From contig CALHUI010000003.1 of assembly GCA_938039675.1 (NCBI GenBank), positions 496,001-560,000 of the forward strand: a stretch of 64,000 nt of DNA. Reading direction: 5' to 3'. This DNA is from an uncultured Cytophagales bacterium (GTDB taxonomy: Bacteria > Bacteroidota > Bacteroidia > Cytophagales > Thermoflexibacteraceae). Every line of letters starts with the position of its first letter. The stretch's first letter is position 1. The position numbers and the translations under genes are program-made. Under the pieces are notes generated by a model. That model was given only the letters and a program-made list of their open reading frames with translations. It ran no database searches and was not told the DNA's origin. Below are positions 18,963 through 28,074 of the stretch, piece after piece.

Positions 18963-19546
18963 ATTTTTTGGCACATTTGGCGCTGGCTGCTCCCGATGAG
19001 GGTTTGTTGGTTGGCAACTTCATTGCAGACCACGTTAAAGGCAACCGGTGGCAGCAATTTGTGCCCTCCGTTCAAGCCGGAATTTTGTTGCACCGTGCCA
19101 TTGATTATTTTGCCGATACGCACCCATTAGTGCGACAGAGTGCCCAACGACTGCGTCCCCGCTATCGCCACTATGCGGGCGTGTTGGTGGATGTTTTTTA
19201 CGACCATTTTCTGGCTGCTTCTTGGAATCGCTACATGGAGGTGCCGTTATCCGTTTTTTCAAAGGAAATGTATGTACTGATGAATCGGCATTATGAGCTT
19301 TTGCCGCCTACTTCGCGGCTGTTTTTGCGATATGCTGCCAAACGCGATATATTGGCGGCTTATGCCCAAGTAGAAATCATCGGGTATGTATTGCAAGGCA
19401 TGGCGCGCCGCATCGCACGACCTTCGGGCATTGAAACCGCTACCGAAGAGCTGCAAACCCAATACCACGAATTTGGTGAAGAATTTGCTCAATTTTGGGA
19501 CGAAATTGTCCGCTTCGTAGCAGAAAAGAAACAGGTAATCAGGTGA
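18959..19546 (+). CDS. acpH: ACP phosphodiesterase (AcpH) family protein
   Basis: 195 residues, the normal size. AcpH removes the phosphopantetheine arm from acyl carrier protein. The N-terminus MNFLAHLALA is the family signature. It is followed by GNFIADHVKG, LLHRAIDYFADTHP and YAGVLVDVFYDHFLA, an HD-type metal-binding arrangement. It overlaps the upstream membrane-protein gene by ATGA. The final codons (VIR-stop) lie inside a sequence that recurs in intergenic repeats at 11132 and 29192, so a repeat insertion may have replaced the original end. Confidence 0.88.
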   Translation: MNFLAHLALAAPDEGLLVGNFIADHVKGNRWQQFVPSVQAGILLHRAIDYFADTHPLVRQSAQRLRPRYRHYAGVLVDVFYDHFLAASWNRYMEVPLSVFSKEMYVLMNRHYELLPPTSRLFLRYAAKRDILAAYAQVEIIGYVLQGMARRIARPSGIETATEELQTQYHEFGEEFAQFWDEIVRFVAEKKQVIR

Positions 19547-19672
19547 GCAAATTAATGCGTTCTTTTTTATCGCCGAGTGCGCAAAGGTTTAACCGCAGTG
19601 TACACAAAGAAAAGATTCATCAAAAAACACTCAGCGCTCTTAGCGTAATATTCAGCGGGCTTTGCGGTAAAT
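19537..19672. repeat. Dispersed repeat, family B copy, with rearranged interior
   Basis: Starts with TAATCAGGTGAGCAAATTA, which is nearly identical to the opening of the copies at 11132 and 29192. It continues with ATCGCCGAGTGCGCAAAGG, TTAACCGCA, GTGTACACAAAG and a closing TTTGCGGTAAA that is complementary to part of the left arm. The first bases overlap the end of acpH. Confidence 0.4.
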
Positions 19673-19735
19673 TTGAAAGGTCATTTTAAATTACTTACTT
19701 ACTGATACATCCAAAATCGCAAATCCCCAATCAAT

Positions 19736-20434
19736 ATGCCTCCTCGTTTAGTTGTTTTGTCCGGTGCGGGCATCAGCGCAGAAAGCGGTATCCCGACCTT
19801 TCGCGATTTCAACGGTCTTTGGAATAATTATCGCATCGAAGATGTTGCCTCGCCCGAAGGCTGGCGCAAAAACCCGCAATTGGTGCTGGATTTTTACAAT
19901 ATGCGCCGTAAAGATGCTAAAAAAGCACAGCCTAACCGCGCCCACTACATATTAGCAGAACTGCAAACCGATTTTGACGTTACCGTTATTACGCAAAATG
20001 TAGATGACTTACACGAGCGGGCAGGCAGTAAAAATGTTATCCATTTGCACGGTAGCCTGTTCAAAATGCGCAGTTCAAAGGATGAATCGCTTGTTTTTGA
20101 CATCAAAGAAGACATCAAATGGGGTGATAAATGCCCACTGGGTTCGCAGTTGCGCCCCCACATCGTTTGGTTTGGCGAAGCCGTACCGTTGATTGAAACG
20201 GCGGCGGAAATTGCAGCAACGGCAGACGCTTTTATTGTAGTGGGGACTTCTTTGCAAGTTTACCCTGCCGCGGGCTTGATTGAGGAAACCCGCGATGATA
20301 TTCCCAAATTTGTTGTAGATACCAAGATTCCTTATATAAGTCCGCGCCTTGGTTTTATTGCTTTGGAAGGCAAAGCAAGCCAAGGCATGGAGCGCGTAAA
20401 AGACGAATTGCGGCGTATTTTTGCCAAGCAATGA
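19736..20434 (+). CDS. Sir2-family NAD-dependent protein deacylase, class III-like
   Basis: 232 residues. Removes acyl groups from lysines using NAD. Motifs: GAGISAESGIPTFRD (NAD binding), TQNVDDLHERAG, catalytic histidine in VIHLHGS, and VGTSLQVYPAAGL. Y54 and R57 form the Y-x-x-R pair that in SIRT5/CobB-type class III enzymes binds succinyl or malonyl groups, so desuccinylase or demalonylase activity is likely. The four zinc cysteines are missing (only one cysteine remains in that region), as in other zinc-less Bacteroidota members. It overlaps the next gene by ATGA at 20431-20434. Confidence 0.92.
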   Translation: MPPRLVVLSGAGISAESGIPTFRDFNGLWNNYRIEDVASPEGWRKNPQLVLDFYNMRRKDAKKAQPNRAHYILAELQTDFDVTVITQNVDDLHERAGSKNVIHLHGSLFKMRSSKDESLVFDIKEDIKWGDKCPLGSQLRPHIVWFGEAVPLIETAAEIAATADAFIVVGTSLQVYPAAGLIEETRDDIPKFVVDTKIPYISPRLGFIALEGKASQGMERVKDELRRIFAKQ

Positions 20435-21735
20435 AAAAAGTACTGATAATTTCCTACTATTGGCCTCCCAGCGGCGGCATTGGCGTGTTGCGTTGCCTGA
20501 AAATTGCCAAATACTTGCGCAACTACGGCTGGGAGCCGGTTGTTTATACCGCTGCCAATGCGCATTACCCATCGTTGGACGAAAGCAATTTCAAAGATAT
20601 TCCACAAGGCATGAGTGTGCTCAAACACCCGATTTTTGAGCCATATGCCTACTACAAGAAATTTTTGGGTAAACCTGCCGATGCCAACGTCAATAACGAC
20701 TTGGTAGCCGCAGGGCGCACCGATTGGAAATACAAGCTCTCGGTATTCATTCGCAGCAACTTTTTCATTCCCGATGCGCGGGCAATGTGGATTAAACCTT
20801 CGGTAAAATTTCTGCTCAATTGGCTGAAAACCAATCGTGTAGATGCCATCCTCTCTGACGGGCCGCCGCATACAAACACCGTAATTGCCTGTAAAATCCG
20901 ACAGGAGACGGGTTTACCTTGGCTTGCCGACTTCCAAGACCCGTGGACACAGGTGGACTACTACCAGCGACTCATCCTGACCCCTTGGGCAGATGCAAAG
21001 CACCGCCGCATGGAGCAGGAAGCCTTCCAAACGGCTAATGTTACAACCATTGTCAGCCCCACTTGGAAACGCCATTTGGAAAGTATCGGGGCAAAGAACG
21101 TACAGGTGATTCCTTGGGGCTACGACGAAGACGATTTCAAAGGGCTAAACTACGCCCCCGACTGGAAACTGACCCTTACTCATGCGGGGCTGATTGGCCA
21201 AGACCGCAACCCCGAGCAACTCTTTGCTGCCATGGCAGAAATGGCACAGGAAAGCCCCGAGTTCCGACAGGTGTTTTTGCTGCGGCTTTTCGGGCAATTA
21301 GATGCCTCTGTGTATGAGGCAATTGCGCGCTACAAGGTGCAAGATATGACAGAAATACTGCCTGCCGTGAGTCGTGCAGAGTCTTTAAAACGCTTAGTGA
21401 ACTCGCAGGCGCTGCTCCTGATTTTGAACAAGGCCGATAACGCGCAGGGACGTATTCCGGGTAAATTGTTTGAATATTTGGCAGCCAAACGCCCCGTGTT
21501 AGGTATCGGCAATACAGGCAGCGACACCGACCATATTTTGCAGCTATGCGAGGCTGGCCGTTGCGTAGCTCATGAAGACAAAGAAGGCATAAAGGCTGCT
21601 CTGCGCTACTTCTACAAGGCCTACAAACAATATGGAAACTTGCCCTCCACTACTAACGAGGCAGCCGTAGCACAATATACCAATCGCCGCCTAACAGGTC
21701 AGTTTGCTGCACTGTTGGACGGTATCAGTAAGTAA
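20431..21735 (+). CDS. Glycosyltransferase of the GT4 type
   Basis: 434 residues. The N-terminal Rossmann domain begins KKVLIISYYWPPSGGIG, a typical GT-B opening with a glycine loop. The C-terminal domain starts near residue 245 (TLTHAGLIGQDRNPEQLF) and carries the donor-site region GRIPGKLFEYLAAKRPVLGIG with the conserved glutamate. It is cytoplasmic and may dock to the inner membrane. The acceptor is unknown, probably a surface polysaccharide or lipid. It is translationally coupled to the sirtuin gene. Three recognisable dispersed repeats or stem regions lie nearby, but no other sugar genes do. Confidence 0.88.
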   Translation: MKKVLIISYYWPPSGGIGVLRCLKIAKYLRNYGWEPVVYTAANAHYPSLDESNFKDIPQGMSVLKHPIFEPYAYYKKFLGKPADANVNNDLVAAGRTDWKYKLSVFIRSNFFIPDARAMWIKPSVKFLLNWLKTNRVDAILSDGPPHTNTVIACKIRQETGLPWLADFQDPWTQVDYYQRLILTPWADAKHRRMEQEAFQTANVTTIVSPTWKRHLESIGAKNVQVIPWGYDEDDFKGLNYAPDWKLTLTHAGLIGQDRNPEQLFAAMAEMAQESPEFRQVFLLRLFGQLDASVYEAIARYKVQDMTEILPAVSRAESLKRLVNSQALLLILNKADNAQGRIPGKLFEYLAAKRPVLGIGNTGSDTDHILQLCEAGRCVAHEDKEGIKAALRYFYKAYKQYGNLPSTTNEAAVAQYTNRRLTGQFAALLDGISK

Positions 21736-21851
21736 ACAAGTGAAGTTTTTATGATGTAAAAGCGCTGTTAGCGTCTGCGGTGGCAAACAGGCTTTAGAAA
21801 ATCCCCATTGGCAGGCGAGGATGGTGGTCAGTTAATTCAGATAAAAGCATC

Positions 21852-21937
21852 TTATACAAAAGCGCAAGAGTTTGCGAAAAACGTTTTGTTTAAATTGTTG
21901 GAAAACGGTCCTTCAAATCTAACAGGTTTTTAAGACC
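21852..21937. repeat. Dispersed intergenic repeat, family A copy 1
   Basis: About 86 bases. It shares TTATACA, TTTGCGAAAAAC, AATTG, AACAGGT and TTTTA blocks, in order and spacing, with 28956-29040, at roughly 70 to 75 percent identity by eye. It lies between the glycosyltransferase and the T9SS cargo gene, which converge here. Confidence 0.5.
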
Positions 21938-21961
21938 TTGCAGGTTTGCGTATAAACTGGC

Positions 21962-23260
21962 TTACTGCACTATCAACTTTCTGACAGCTGTTTGCCCATT
22001 TGTGAATAAGACTTTAACCAGATAGCTGCCTTTGCTGAGGCGGGTGGAAGTAACAGGTCGCAGACCTTGCGAGGTAAGTTCAAAGTTGGTGCAAAACTCC
22101 TGCAAACGCCCCGAAAGGTCGTAGATGGCAAGCAATCTTACTTCTTCGCTTTTCATATTTAGGAAAAAGCCGTTGCCTTTGTCCGGATTGGGATATACCG
22201 ACAAGTAACTTGCCGGACTCAGGTTTACCTGTACGGAAACTGTTCTACTGTAAGAAATGCTGCCGTCAAAGTCGGTTTGTTTGAGGCGGTAATAGCTGAT
22301 ACCGTGCAGAGGCGCAGTATCGGCAATGTCGTAGGAAATAACAGCATCGCTGTTGCCTGCCCCGCGTATGCGTTGCATTTCTTTGAAGTTTTCTCCGTCT
22401 GCGGAGCGCTCAATGGTGAAGAAATCGTTGTCTATTTCGCGGGCAGTTGTCCAACGCAGGGCTACATACGGCTCACGGCTGCCTTCATGCTGTTGCACAA
22501 AGGCCTCAAAACTGACCAAGGTGATGGGCAGAGGAGTTACAATGGCAATGCATCCGGGTTGCCCTCCCGGAGGAGCTGCACTTTGCCGCTGGATGGAACT
22601 ATCGGCGCAGGCCGCGCAGGTTATACAGTAAATAAGAGTGCCTGTATTTGAAAGGGGGGCATTTATATTATCACAAGTTCCTCTGTTATCGAAAAGATTG
22701 GGATTGCCACCGACAGTACCACAGTTCCTTACATTAAAGAATCCTGCCGTACCGCCAACAGCAATTGTATTACCATTGTTTGCACTTGCCCATCCACCCC
22801 ATACATCTACAATGGCAGCATTAATAACAGAAAGCGTACTGCTATTACCACTGATAAAATATACTTTGTTATTCGATGCGCCAACAGGGCCGACATTTAA
22901 GCGAGTATTCGCACCTGTAACGGTTAGCACAGAATTGTTGATAACTCCCAAAACATTTACAGTTCCTGAACTCAACCGTACGTTGCTGCTGATAACCACG
23001 CAGTCATTAGGCCCGGCAAGGGTCTTGCCTGTGCAGCCTGCACCACCTGAGGTAGTCCATGTTGCTGCATCTGTCCATTCGCGTACAGCCGGATTACTGC
23101 CACCTGTCGGGCGACTGGTAAAAGTACATGAACAACTCTGTGCATATAACTCTGCAACGCCACCTATTACGAACATGACAGTCAGTAACACAAACGAAAA
23201 AAAGCAGTATATTCGTAGTTTTTTGCAGCGTGTAAGAGAAGGTTGTATTAGTTGTACCAT
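21962..23260 (-). CDS. T9SS-exported surface protein with type A sorting domain
   Basis: 432 residues from the ATG at 23260 (an in-frame GTG 21 bases upstream is less likely). A signal peptide or signal anchor (FFSFVLLTVMFVIGG...YAQS) precedes a cysteine-rich, low-complexity N-terminal region. A run of short beta strands (residues ~55-190; repeated V-x-V-x-N patterns such as SGTVNVLGVINNSVLTV) suggests a right-handed beta-helix or G8-like fold. A fibronectin-like segment follows (VALRWTTAREIDNDFFTIERS). The last ~80 residues are a type A CTD (LSVYPNP...GSYLVKVLFTNG...RKLIVQ) that directs export through the T9SS and anchoring to the cell surface. Confidence 0.88.
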   Translation of the reverse strand: MVQLIQPSLTRCKKLRIYCFFSFVLLTVMFVIGGVAELYAQSCSCTFTSRPTGGSNPAVREWTDAATWTTSGGAGCTGKTLAGPNDCVVISSNVRLSSGTVNVLGVINNSVLTVTGANTRLNVGPVGASNNKVYFISGNSSTLSVINAAIVDVWGGWASANNGNTIAVGGTAGFFNVRNCGTVGGNPNLFDNRGTCDNINAPLSNTGTLIYCITCAACADSSIQRQSAAPPGGQPGCIAIVTPLPITLVSFEAFVQQHEGSREPYVALRWTTAREIDNDFFTIERSADGENFKEMQRIRGAGNSDAVISYDIADTAPLHGISYYRLKQTDFDGSISYSRTVSVQVNLSPASYLSVYPNPDKGNGFFLNMKSEEVRLLAIYDLSGRLQEFCTNFELTSQGLRPVTSTRLSKGSYLVKVLFTNGQTAVRKLIVQ

Positions 23261-23705
23261 AGGAGTGTTTATTGAAAGCACAGACTGTAGCTGTCACTAA
23301 ATAATTAACAAAATAGATGCATTATGTACTGAATGTCAGCATAAAGTGGGGCAATTGGAATAGATTTCTACGTTTTCAAACTCGCAAAACTTTGTTTTAT
23401 TACATGAAAATTATACTTTTCTTACCTACTTCTAACGTTGGTTTGCGGGAAAAAGTATGTAATGGGTGAAAAAAGTACTATTTGGTACAGGGAAATAGCA
23501 AGTTGATAATCACTCGGCAGGATTGGCATAATGCTTATGTTGGTGAAAAATCTTGGTGACGGTTGTTGCCTGCTATTGCCTGAAATGGCTGATGATAAAA
23601 GCAAAATGATATAATTTTGACGACCTTAGTACACAAAAAAACGCTGCAATTTATACATTGCGAAAAAGAAGAATTAAGAGTCAATCAAAAAATAGTAATA
23701 GACCT
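23261..23705. other. 445-base intergenic region between divergent genes
   Basis: A/T-rich. It should hold the promoters of the T9SS cargo gene (leftward) and the carboxylase gene (rightward). A TAnnTTTG box is found at 23612-23619, and a small stem GCAAT/ATTGC at about 23645-23660 in the carboxylase leader. No open frame or RNA gene is convincing. Confidence 0.5.
23612..23619 (+). promoter_or_regulatory. Candidate -7 box of the carboxylase gene
   Basis: TAATTTTG, matching TAnnTTTG, 86 bases before the ATG at 23706. No clear TTG at the -33 position. If used, the transcript has an untranslated leader of roughly 80 bases. Confidence 0.35.
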
Positions 23706-25259
23706 ATGACGAAAGCCGAAAAATCAGCGGAACTGCTGCGTAAAAACCGCGAAGCCCTGCTGGGTGGCGGACAAAATCGTATTGATGCGCAACACAAAAA
23801 AGGCAAACTTACAGCCCGCGAGCGCATAGACCTGCTGCTCGACCCCGGCACTTTTGAAGAAATCGGTAAGTTTGTCATGCACCGCTGCAAAGATTTCGGC
23901 TTAGACAAGGAATATTATCTCGGCGATGGTGTAGTTACGGGCTACGGCAAAGTAAATGGGCGTTTGGTTTATGTATTTTCGCAGGATTTTACGGTTTTCG
24001 GCGGCTCGCTTTCCGAAACACATGCCGAAAAAATCTGTAAAATCATGGATTTAGCCATGAAAAACGGTGCACCTGTCATCGGACTGAACGATTCGGGAGG
24101 GGCGCGTATTCAGGAGGGCGTTATGTCGCTGGGCGGCTATGCCGATATTTTTTATCGCAATACGCTTGCTTCGGGCGTAATTCCGCAATTGTCGGCTATT
24201 ATGGGGCCGTGCGCAGGCGGTGCAGTCTATTCACCTGCCATTACGGACTTTATCATGATGGTAGAAAATACCTCGTATATGTTCGTAACAGGCCCCAACG
24301 TTGTTAAAACCGTTACGCATGAGGAAGTAACCTCCGAAGAACTCGGCGGGGCAAGTACCCACAGCACCAAAAGCGGTGTTGCACATTTTGCCTGCGCCAA
24401 TGAAGTGGAGTGTATCAATTACCTGAAAAAATTACTGAGCCATATTCCGCAAAATTGCGAAGAGGAGCCTCCGATGTTGCCCTATACGCCATCGGACGAA
24501 ACTCGCCCCGAATTGGACAACATTGTTCCAGACAACCCGAATCAGCCCTACGACATCCGCGAGGTAATTTTCGGTGTAATTGATAAAGGCGAAAACGGTT
24601 TTCTGGAAGTACATAAAAATTTTGCCGAAAACATTGTGGTGGGTTTTGCGCGTTTGGCAGGCCGCAGCATTGGCATTGTAGCCAACCAGCCTGCTGTGCT
24701 GGCAGGCGTGCTGGACATTAACGCAAGCATCAAAGCTGCGCGTTTTGTGCGCTTCTGCGATTCGTTTAATATCCCGCTCCTAGTGTTTGAAGATGTTCCG
24801 GGTTTCCTCCCCGGCACCGACCAAGAGTGGCACGGCATCATCACGCACGGTGCAAAGCTGCTCTATGCCTTCTGCGAGGCCACTGTGCCGCGCGTAACCG
24901 TGATTACCCGCAAAGCATACGGCGGCGCGTACGATGTGATGAACTCCAAGCACATAGGGGCAGACATGAACTATGCTTGGCCAACGGCAGAAATTGCGGT
25001 GATGGGTGCCAAAGGTGCTGCTGAAATTATTTTCCGCAAAGAAATCAGCGAAGCGGCAGACCCGGAGGCAGCATTGAAAGAAAAAGAAGCAGAATACAAC
25101 CATAAATTTGCCAACCCTTGGCGTGCGGCACATCGCGGCTTTATTGATGAGGTAATTGAGCCGCACCAAACCCGTCAAAAACTGATTACGGCTTTTGAAA
25201 TGTTGCAAAACAAAGCAGTTGCACTGCCGCGTAAGAAACACGGCAATATTCCGTTGTAA
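23706..25259 (+). CDS. Acyl-CoA (propionyl-CoA type) carboxylase beta subunit
   Basis: 517 residues. Carboxyltransferase that moves CO2 from biotin to propionyl-CoA or a related acyl-CoA. It has both crotonase-fold halves: [14 protein letters not shown] with [13 protein letters not shown] in the first, and [26 protein letters not shown] with [25 protein letters not shown] in the second, the usual propionyl-type signatures. The ATG at 23706 is chosen over a TTG-initiated frame 48 bases upstream. No alpha (biotin carboxylase) subunit is adjacent. The next gene, a nucleoside transporter, starts 26 bases later and may be cotranscribed. Confidence 0.94.
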   Translation: MTKAEKSAELLRKNREALLGGGQNRIDAQHKKGKLTARERIDLLLDPGTFEEIGKFVMHRCKDFGLDKEYYLGDGVVTGYGKVNGRLVYVFSQDFTVFGGSLSETHAEKICKIMDLAMKNGAPVIGLNDSGGARIQEGVMSLGGYADIFYRNTLASGVIPQLSAIMGPCAGGAVYSPAITDFIMMVENTSYMFVTGPNVVKTVTHEEVTSEELGGASTHSTKSGVAHFACANEVECINYLKKLLSHIPQNCEEEPPMLPYTPSDETRPELDNIVPDNPNQPYDIREVIFGVIDKGENGFLEVHKNFAENIVVGFARLAGRSIGIVANQPAVLAGVLDINASIKAARFVRFCDSFNIPLLVFEDVPGFLPGTDQEWHGIITHGAKLLYAFCEATVPRVTVITRKAYGGAYDVMNSKHIGADMNYAWPTAEIAVMGAKGAAEIIFRKEISEAADPEAALKEKEAEYNHKFANPWRAAHRGFIDEVIEPHQTRQKLITAFEMLQNKAVALPRKKHGNIPL

Positions 25260-25285
25260 TTTTTCAATCTGAAAACTTTTTTGTC

Positions 25286-26587
25286 ATGGAAGACTATTTG
25301 CGCGGCATTATCGGTATTGCCGTATTGTTGGGTATCGGCTTTGCTTTTTCTGCCAACCGACGTGCCATAGACCGGCGGCTGGTAGCTACGGGGGTAGCCC
25401 TGCAAATCATTTTCGGGCTGTTAGTCATGAAAGTAGGTTTTGTAGCGGACGCTTTCAATGCACTCAGTCGCGGTTTTGTAACTTTTTTGGGCTTTTCGCA
25501 GGCAGGGGCACAGTTCCTTTTTGCTGATTTGGCAACTTCCACCGGTGAAAAATCCATCGGGGTTATTTTCGCTTTTCAGATTCTGCCCACGGTCATTTTC
25601 TTCTCCACCGTATCGGCGGGGTTGTATTACTTGGGCATTTTGCAAAAAATCGTCTATGGTATTGCTTGGCTAATGGCACGCACCATGCGCCTTTCGGGAG
25701 CGGAAAGTTTGGCGGCAGCAGGCAATATCTTTCTGGGGCAAACCGAAGCCCCTTTGTTGGTGCGTCCGTTTGTTTCTCGCATGACCTATTCGGAACTGAT
25801 GTGCCTGATGACAGGCGGCATGGCAACTATTGCAGGCGGCGTATTAGCGGCCTACGTATCATTTTTGGGCGGCAACGACTCCGCACAAAAGGCTGTATAT
25901 GCGGCACACCTGCTCAGCGCATCGCTGATGAACGCTCCGGCAGGGATTGTATTTGCCAAAATGCTTGTTCCTGAAACCGAAGCCGATAAAATTGACCGCG
26001 AGCTGAAAGTAAACAAGGAAAATCTGGGCGTAAACCTGATAGATGCGCTTTCCAACGGTGCAGCCGACGGCCTGAAATTAGCACTGAACATTGGCGGGAT
26101 GCTGCTGGCTTTCATTGCACTGATTGCCATGATTAACTATCTGCTCAAAGACGTAATCGGCGAATGGCTGGGGCTGAATAGGCTAATAGTTGAATCTACC
26201 GGCGGGCAGTTCAAAGGTTTTTCGCTTGAATATATCCTCGGGCAGATGTTCCGTTTAGTGGCTTTTGCCATTGGCGTAGAGTGGAAGGACACCTTGCAGG
26301 TAGGTAGTCTTTTGGGACAAAAAACAGCCATCAATGAGTTTGTGGCTTACTTGAGTTTGGCGGAGATGAAAGCAGCAGGAGGCCTTAGCCCTAAATCTAT
26401 TCTGATTGCAACCTTTGCTCTGTGTGGCTTTTCCAATTTCAGTTCCATTGCCATTCAGATAGGGGGCATTGGCAGCATGGCACCCAACCAACAGGGAAAT
26501 CTTTCCAAGTTGGGCTTCCGTGCGTTATTGGGTGCCAGCCTTGCTTGCTTAATGACAGCCGCTATTGCAGGTGCAATTGCAGATTAG
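25286..26587 (+). CDS. nupC: Concentrative nucleoside transporter (CNT family, NupC-like)
   Basis: 433 residues with about nine to ten membrane segments. A sodium- or proton-coupled nucleoside importer. The characteristic CNT motifs are the pore helix GQTEAPLLVRPFVSRMTYSELM and the later SLAEMKAAGGLSPKS...ALCGFSNFSSIAIQIGGIG block. Length is normal for bacterial CNTs. Its stop codon overlaps the stop of the convergent small gene (shared TTAG at 26584-26587), leaving no room for a terminator. It is the only intact nucleoside carrier in the window. Confidence 0.94.
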   Translation: MEDYLRGIIGIAVLLGIGFAFSANRRAIDRRLVATGVALQIIFGLLVMKVGFVADAFNALSRGFVTFLGFSQAGAQFLFADLATSTGEKSIGVIFAFQILPTVIFFSTVSAGLYYLGILQKIVYGIAWLMARTMRLSGAESLAAAGNIFLGQTEAPLLVRPFVSRMTYSELMCLMTGGMATIAGGVLAAYVSFLGGNDSAQKAVYAAHLLSASLMNAPAGIVFAKMLVPETEADKIDRELKVNKENLGVNLIDALSNGAADGLKLALNIGGMLLAFIALIAMINYLLKDVIGEWLGLNRLIVESTGGQFKGFSLEYILGQMFRLVAFAIGVEWKDTLQVGSLLGQKTAINEFVAYLSLAEMKAAGGLSPKSILIATFALCGFSNFSSIAIQIGGIGSMAPNQQGNLSKLGFRALLGASLACLMTAAIAGAIAD

Positions 26588-27036
26588 GAACATAATGTTT
26601 GTACCAATTCTGCCAATTCAACTTTTATCCATTGGTAAGCAGCAGGAATATCGGAAAAGTACTGAGTTTTAACTTCTTCTCCTCCTTTATTAGGCTGTAT
26701 TTGGCTGACTATCTTTTTAACGGAAAGTTGTCCAAACACACTTTCAGGAACAATAATAGCTCCGCGGCGATAGCCCAATGCAAAGGCTCTGGGATGCCAC
26801 TCGTTAATTGTCCAATCTTGTTCTTCTTTGCCAATTACTTCCGCATTGCGTAAGTCCCAAATAATACCATGCGCGTTGTACTGCATAAGGGCATCCAATT
26901 GTTTCAGAGCTTGCTCCCTGTAAACAGCAGAGGGCTGAAATCCTTTGGTAACGCAGAGAATGCAATTAATTTCGGTGAGTATTGAAATGGTTGTAGCTTT
27001 ACCTTTGAAAAAAGGTACAGATGGTACATTTAACAT
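26584..27036 (-). CDS. Small SpoIIAA/STAS-like protein of unknown role
   Basis: 150 residues. A central segment (HGIIWDLRNAEVI, then DWTINEWHPRAFALG) and the strand IIVPESVFGQL resemble the Bacteroidota family of SpoIIAA-like (STAS/Sec14-type) proteins, which bind small molecules or act as anti-anti-sigma-like switches. No conserved phosphorylatable serine is obvious. Its start is about 95 bases from tyrA, which is divergent. The stop overlaps that of the nupC gene on the other strand. The assignment rests on overall pattern only. Confidence 0.6.
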   Translation of the reverse strand: MLNVPSVPFFKGKATTISILTEINCILCVTKGFQPSAVYREQALKQLDALMQYNAHGIIWDLRNAEVIGKEEQDWTINEWHPRAFALGYRRGAIIVPESVFGQLSVKKIVSQIQPNKGGEEVKTQYFSDIPAAYQWIKVELAELVQTLCS

Positions 27037-27130
27037 TGTAATGGACAGCTAAATAAAAACTGAAAAAGTACATTGATTTAGTTAACTTAGCTTCTAATTA
27101 TTGCTTCAAGTCTAAGCAAAATATTATCAA

Positions 27131-28027
27131 ATGCAAGATTTGTACATAAAAAAAATCGGAGTGATTGGTGGAAGCCGTGGCTTGGGGAGCTGGTTAGTTA
27201 AATTTTTTGCAGAGAACGGCTATACGGTTTTGTTCAGCTCTGCTGATGAGGACTCGCAGGTAGCAGATAACCGCAGCTTATCCGAATGGGCGGACGTGAT
27301 TTTTGTAGCTGTTCCTATTGGTGCAATGTGCGCTGTGTTAGGTGAAATTTACCCTCATGCTCATGGTAAAACCATTGTGGAAGTTTGCAGTGTCAAAAAG
27401 TTTATTATAGACTATTACAAGAAGTTGCAGGCACAGCATCCCGAAGTGCAGGCAGATTTTTTGTCTGTTCATCCCATGTTCAGCCCCATGTTGCGGCATT
27501 TGAAAGGGCAGGTGATTTTGTTTAATTACCTGAACGGCAGCAATGTATGGGAAACCGAATTGCGTCAATTGTTTACCGCGCACCAAGCCCGGTGCTTCGA
27601 TATGGACTATCTGCACCACGACGAGGTAATGGGTGTAGTGCAGGGGTTGAACCACTTCAATGTATTTGCCAGTGCCAAAACGCTTAACACGTTGGGCAAT
27701 CAGTTAGGCATCATCCGCGACGTAGCATCGCCGCCATATCGGATTTTTCTCATTTTTTTTTCGCGCTACGTGTTGCAGGATGCGGGGCTATATGCTGACA
27801 TTCAGATGTATAACGAGTTTATACCCAAGGTTCTGGATATTTTTCGCCGCGAAGTGGATGCGCTTTATCAACTCATCGTACAAAAGGACAGGCAGGGTTT
27901 TCTGGACTATGTACAAACCGCTCGCGGCTATTTTGAAGAAAACCGCGAAGACATCGGCATTTCTAATCACCTGATTGAGCAATTAGGTGCATACTTGAAT
28001 AAGTTGAAAAATAATCCGCAATCGTAA
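27131..28027 (+). CDS. tyrA: Prephenate dehydrogenase-like protein
   Basis: 298 residues. Oxidises prephenate to 4-hydroxyphenylpyruvate with NAD(P) for tyrosine synthesis. The Rossmann motif is IGVIGGSRGLGSWL. It is followed by VEVCSVKK, a SVHPMFSP substrate-site motif, and a helical dimerisation domain. There is no fused chorismate mutase. No other aromatic-pathway gene is adjacent. The SVHPM motif makes the family secure, although cyclohexadienyl (arogenate) dehydrogenase activity cannot be excluded. Confidence 0.85.
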   Translation: MQDLYIKKIGVIGGSRGLGSWLVKFFAENGYTVLFSSADEDSQVADNRSLSEWADVIFVAVPIGAMCAVLGEIYPHAHGKTIVEVCSVKKFIIDYYKKLQAQHPEVQADFLSVHPMFSPMLRHLKGQVILFNYLNGSNVWETELRQLFTAHQARCFDMDYLHHDEVMGVVQGLNHFNVFASAKTLNTLGNQLGIIRDVASPPYRIFLIFFSRYVLQDAGLYADIQMYNEFIPKVLDIFRREVDALYQLIVQKDRQGFLDYVQTARGYFEENREDIGISNHLIEQLGAYLNKLKNNPQS

Positions 28028-28037
28028 AGATTTCGGC

Positions 28038-28045
28038 TACTTTTG
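28038..28045 (+). promoter_or_regulatory. Candidate -7 box of the methyltransferase gene
   Basis: TACTTTTG, matching TAnnTTTG, 29 bases before the ATG at 28075 and just after the tyrA stop, so the methyltransferase could have its own promoter. Confidence 0.4.
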
Positions 28046-28074
28046 CTGCCACAAATGAATGGGCATACGCTTTT

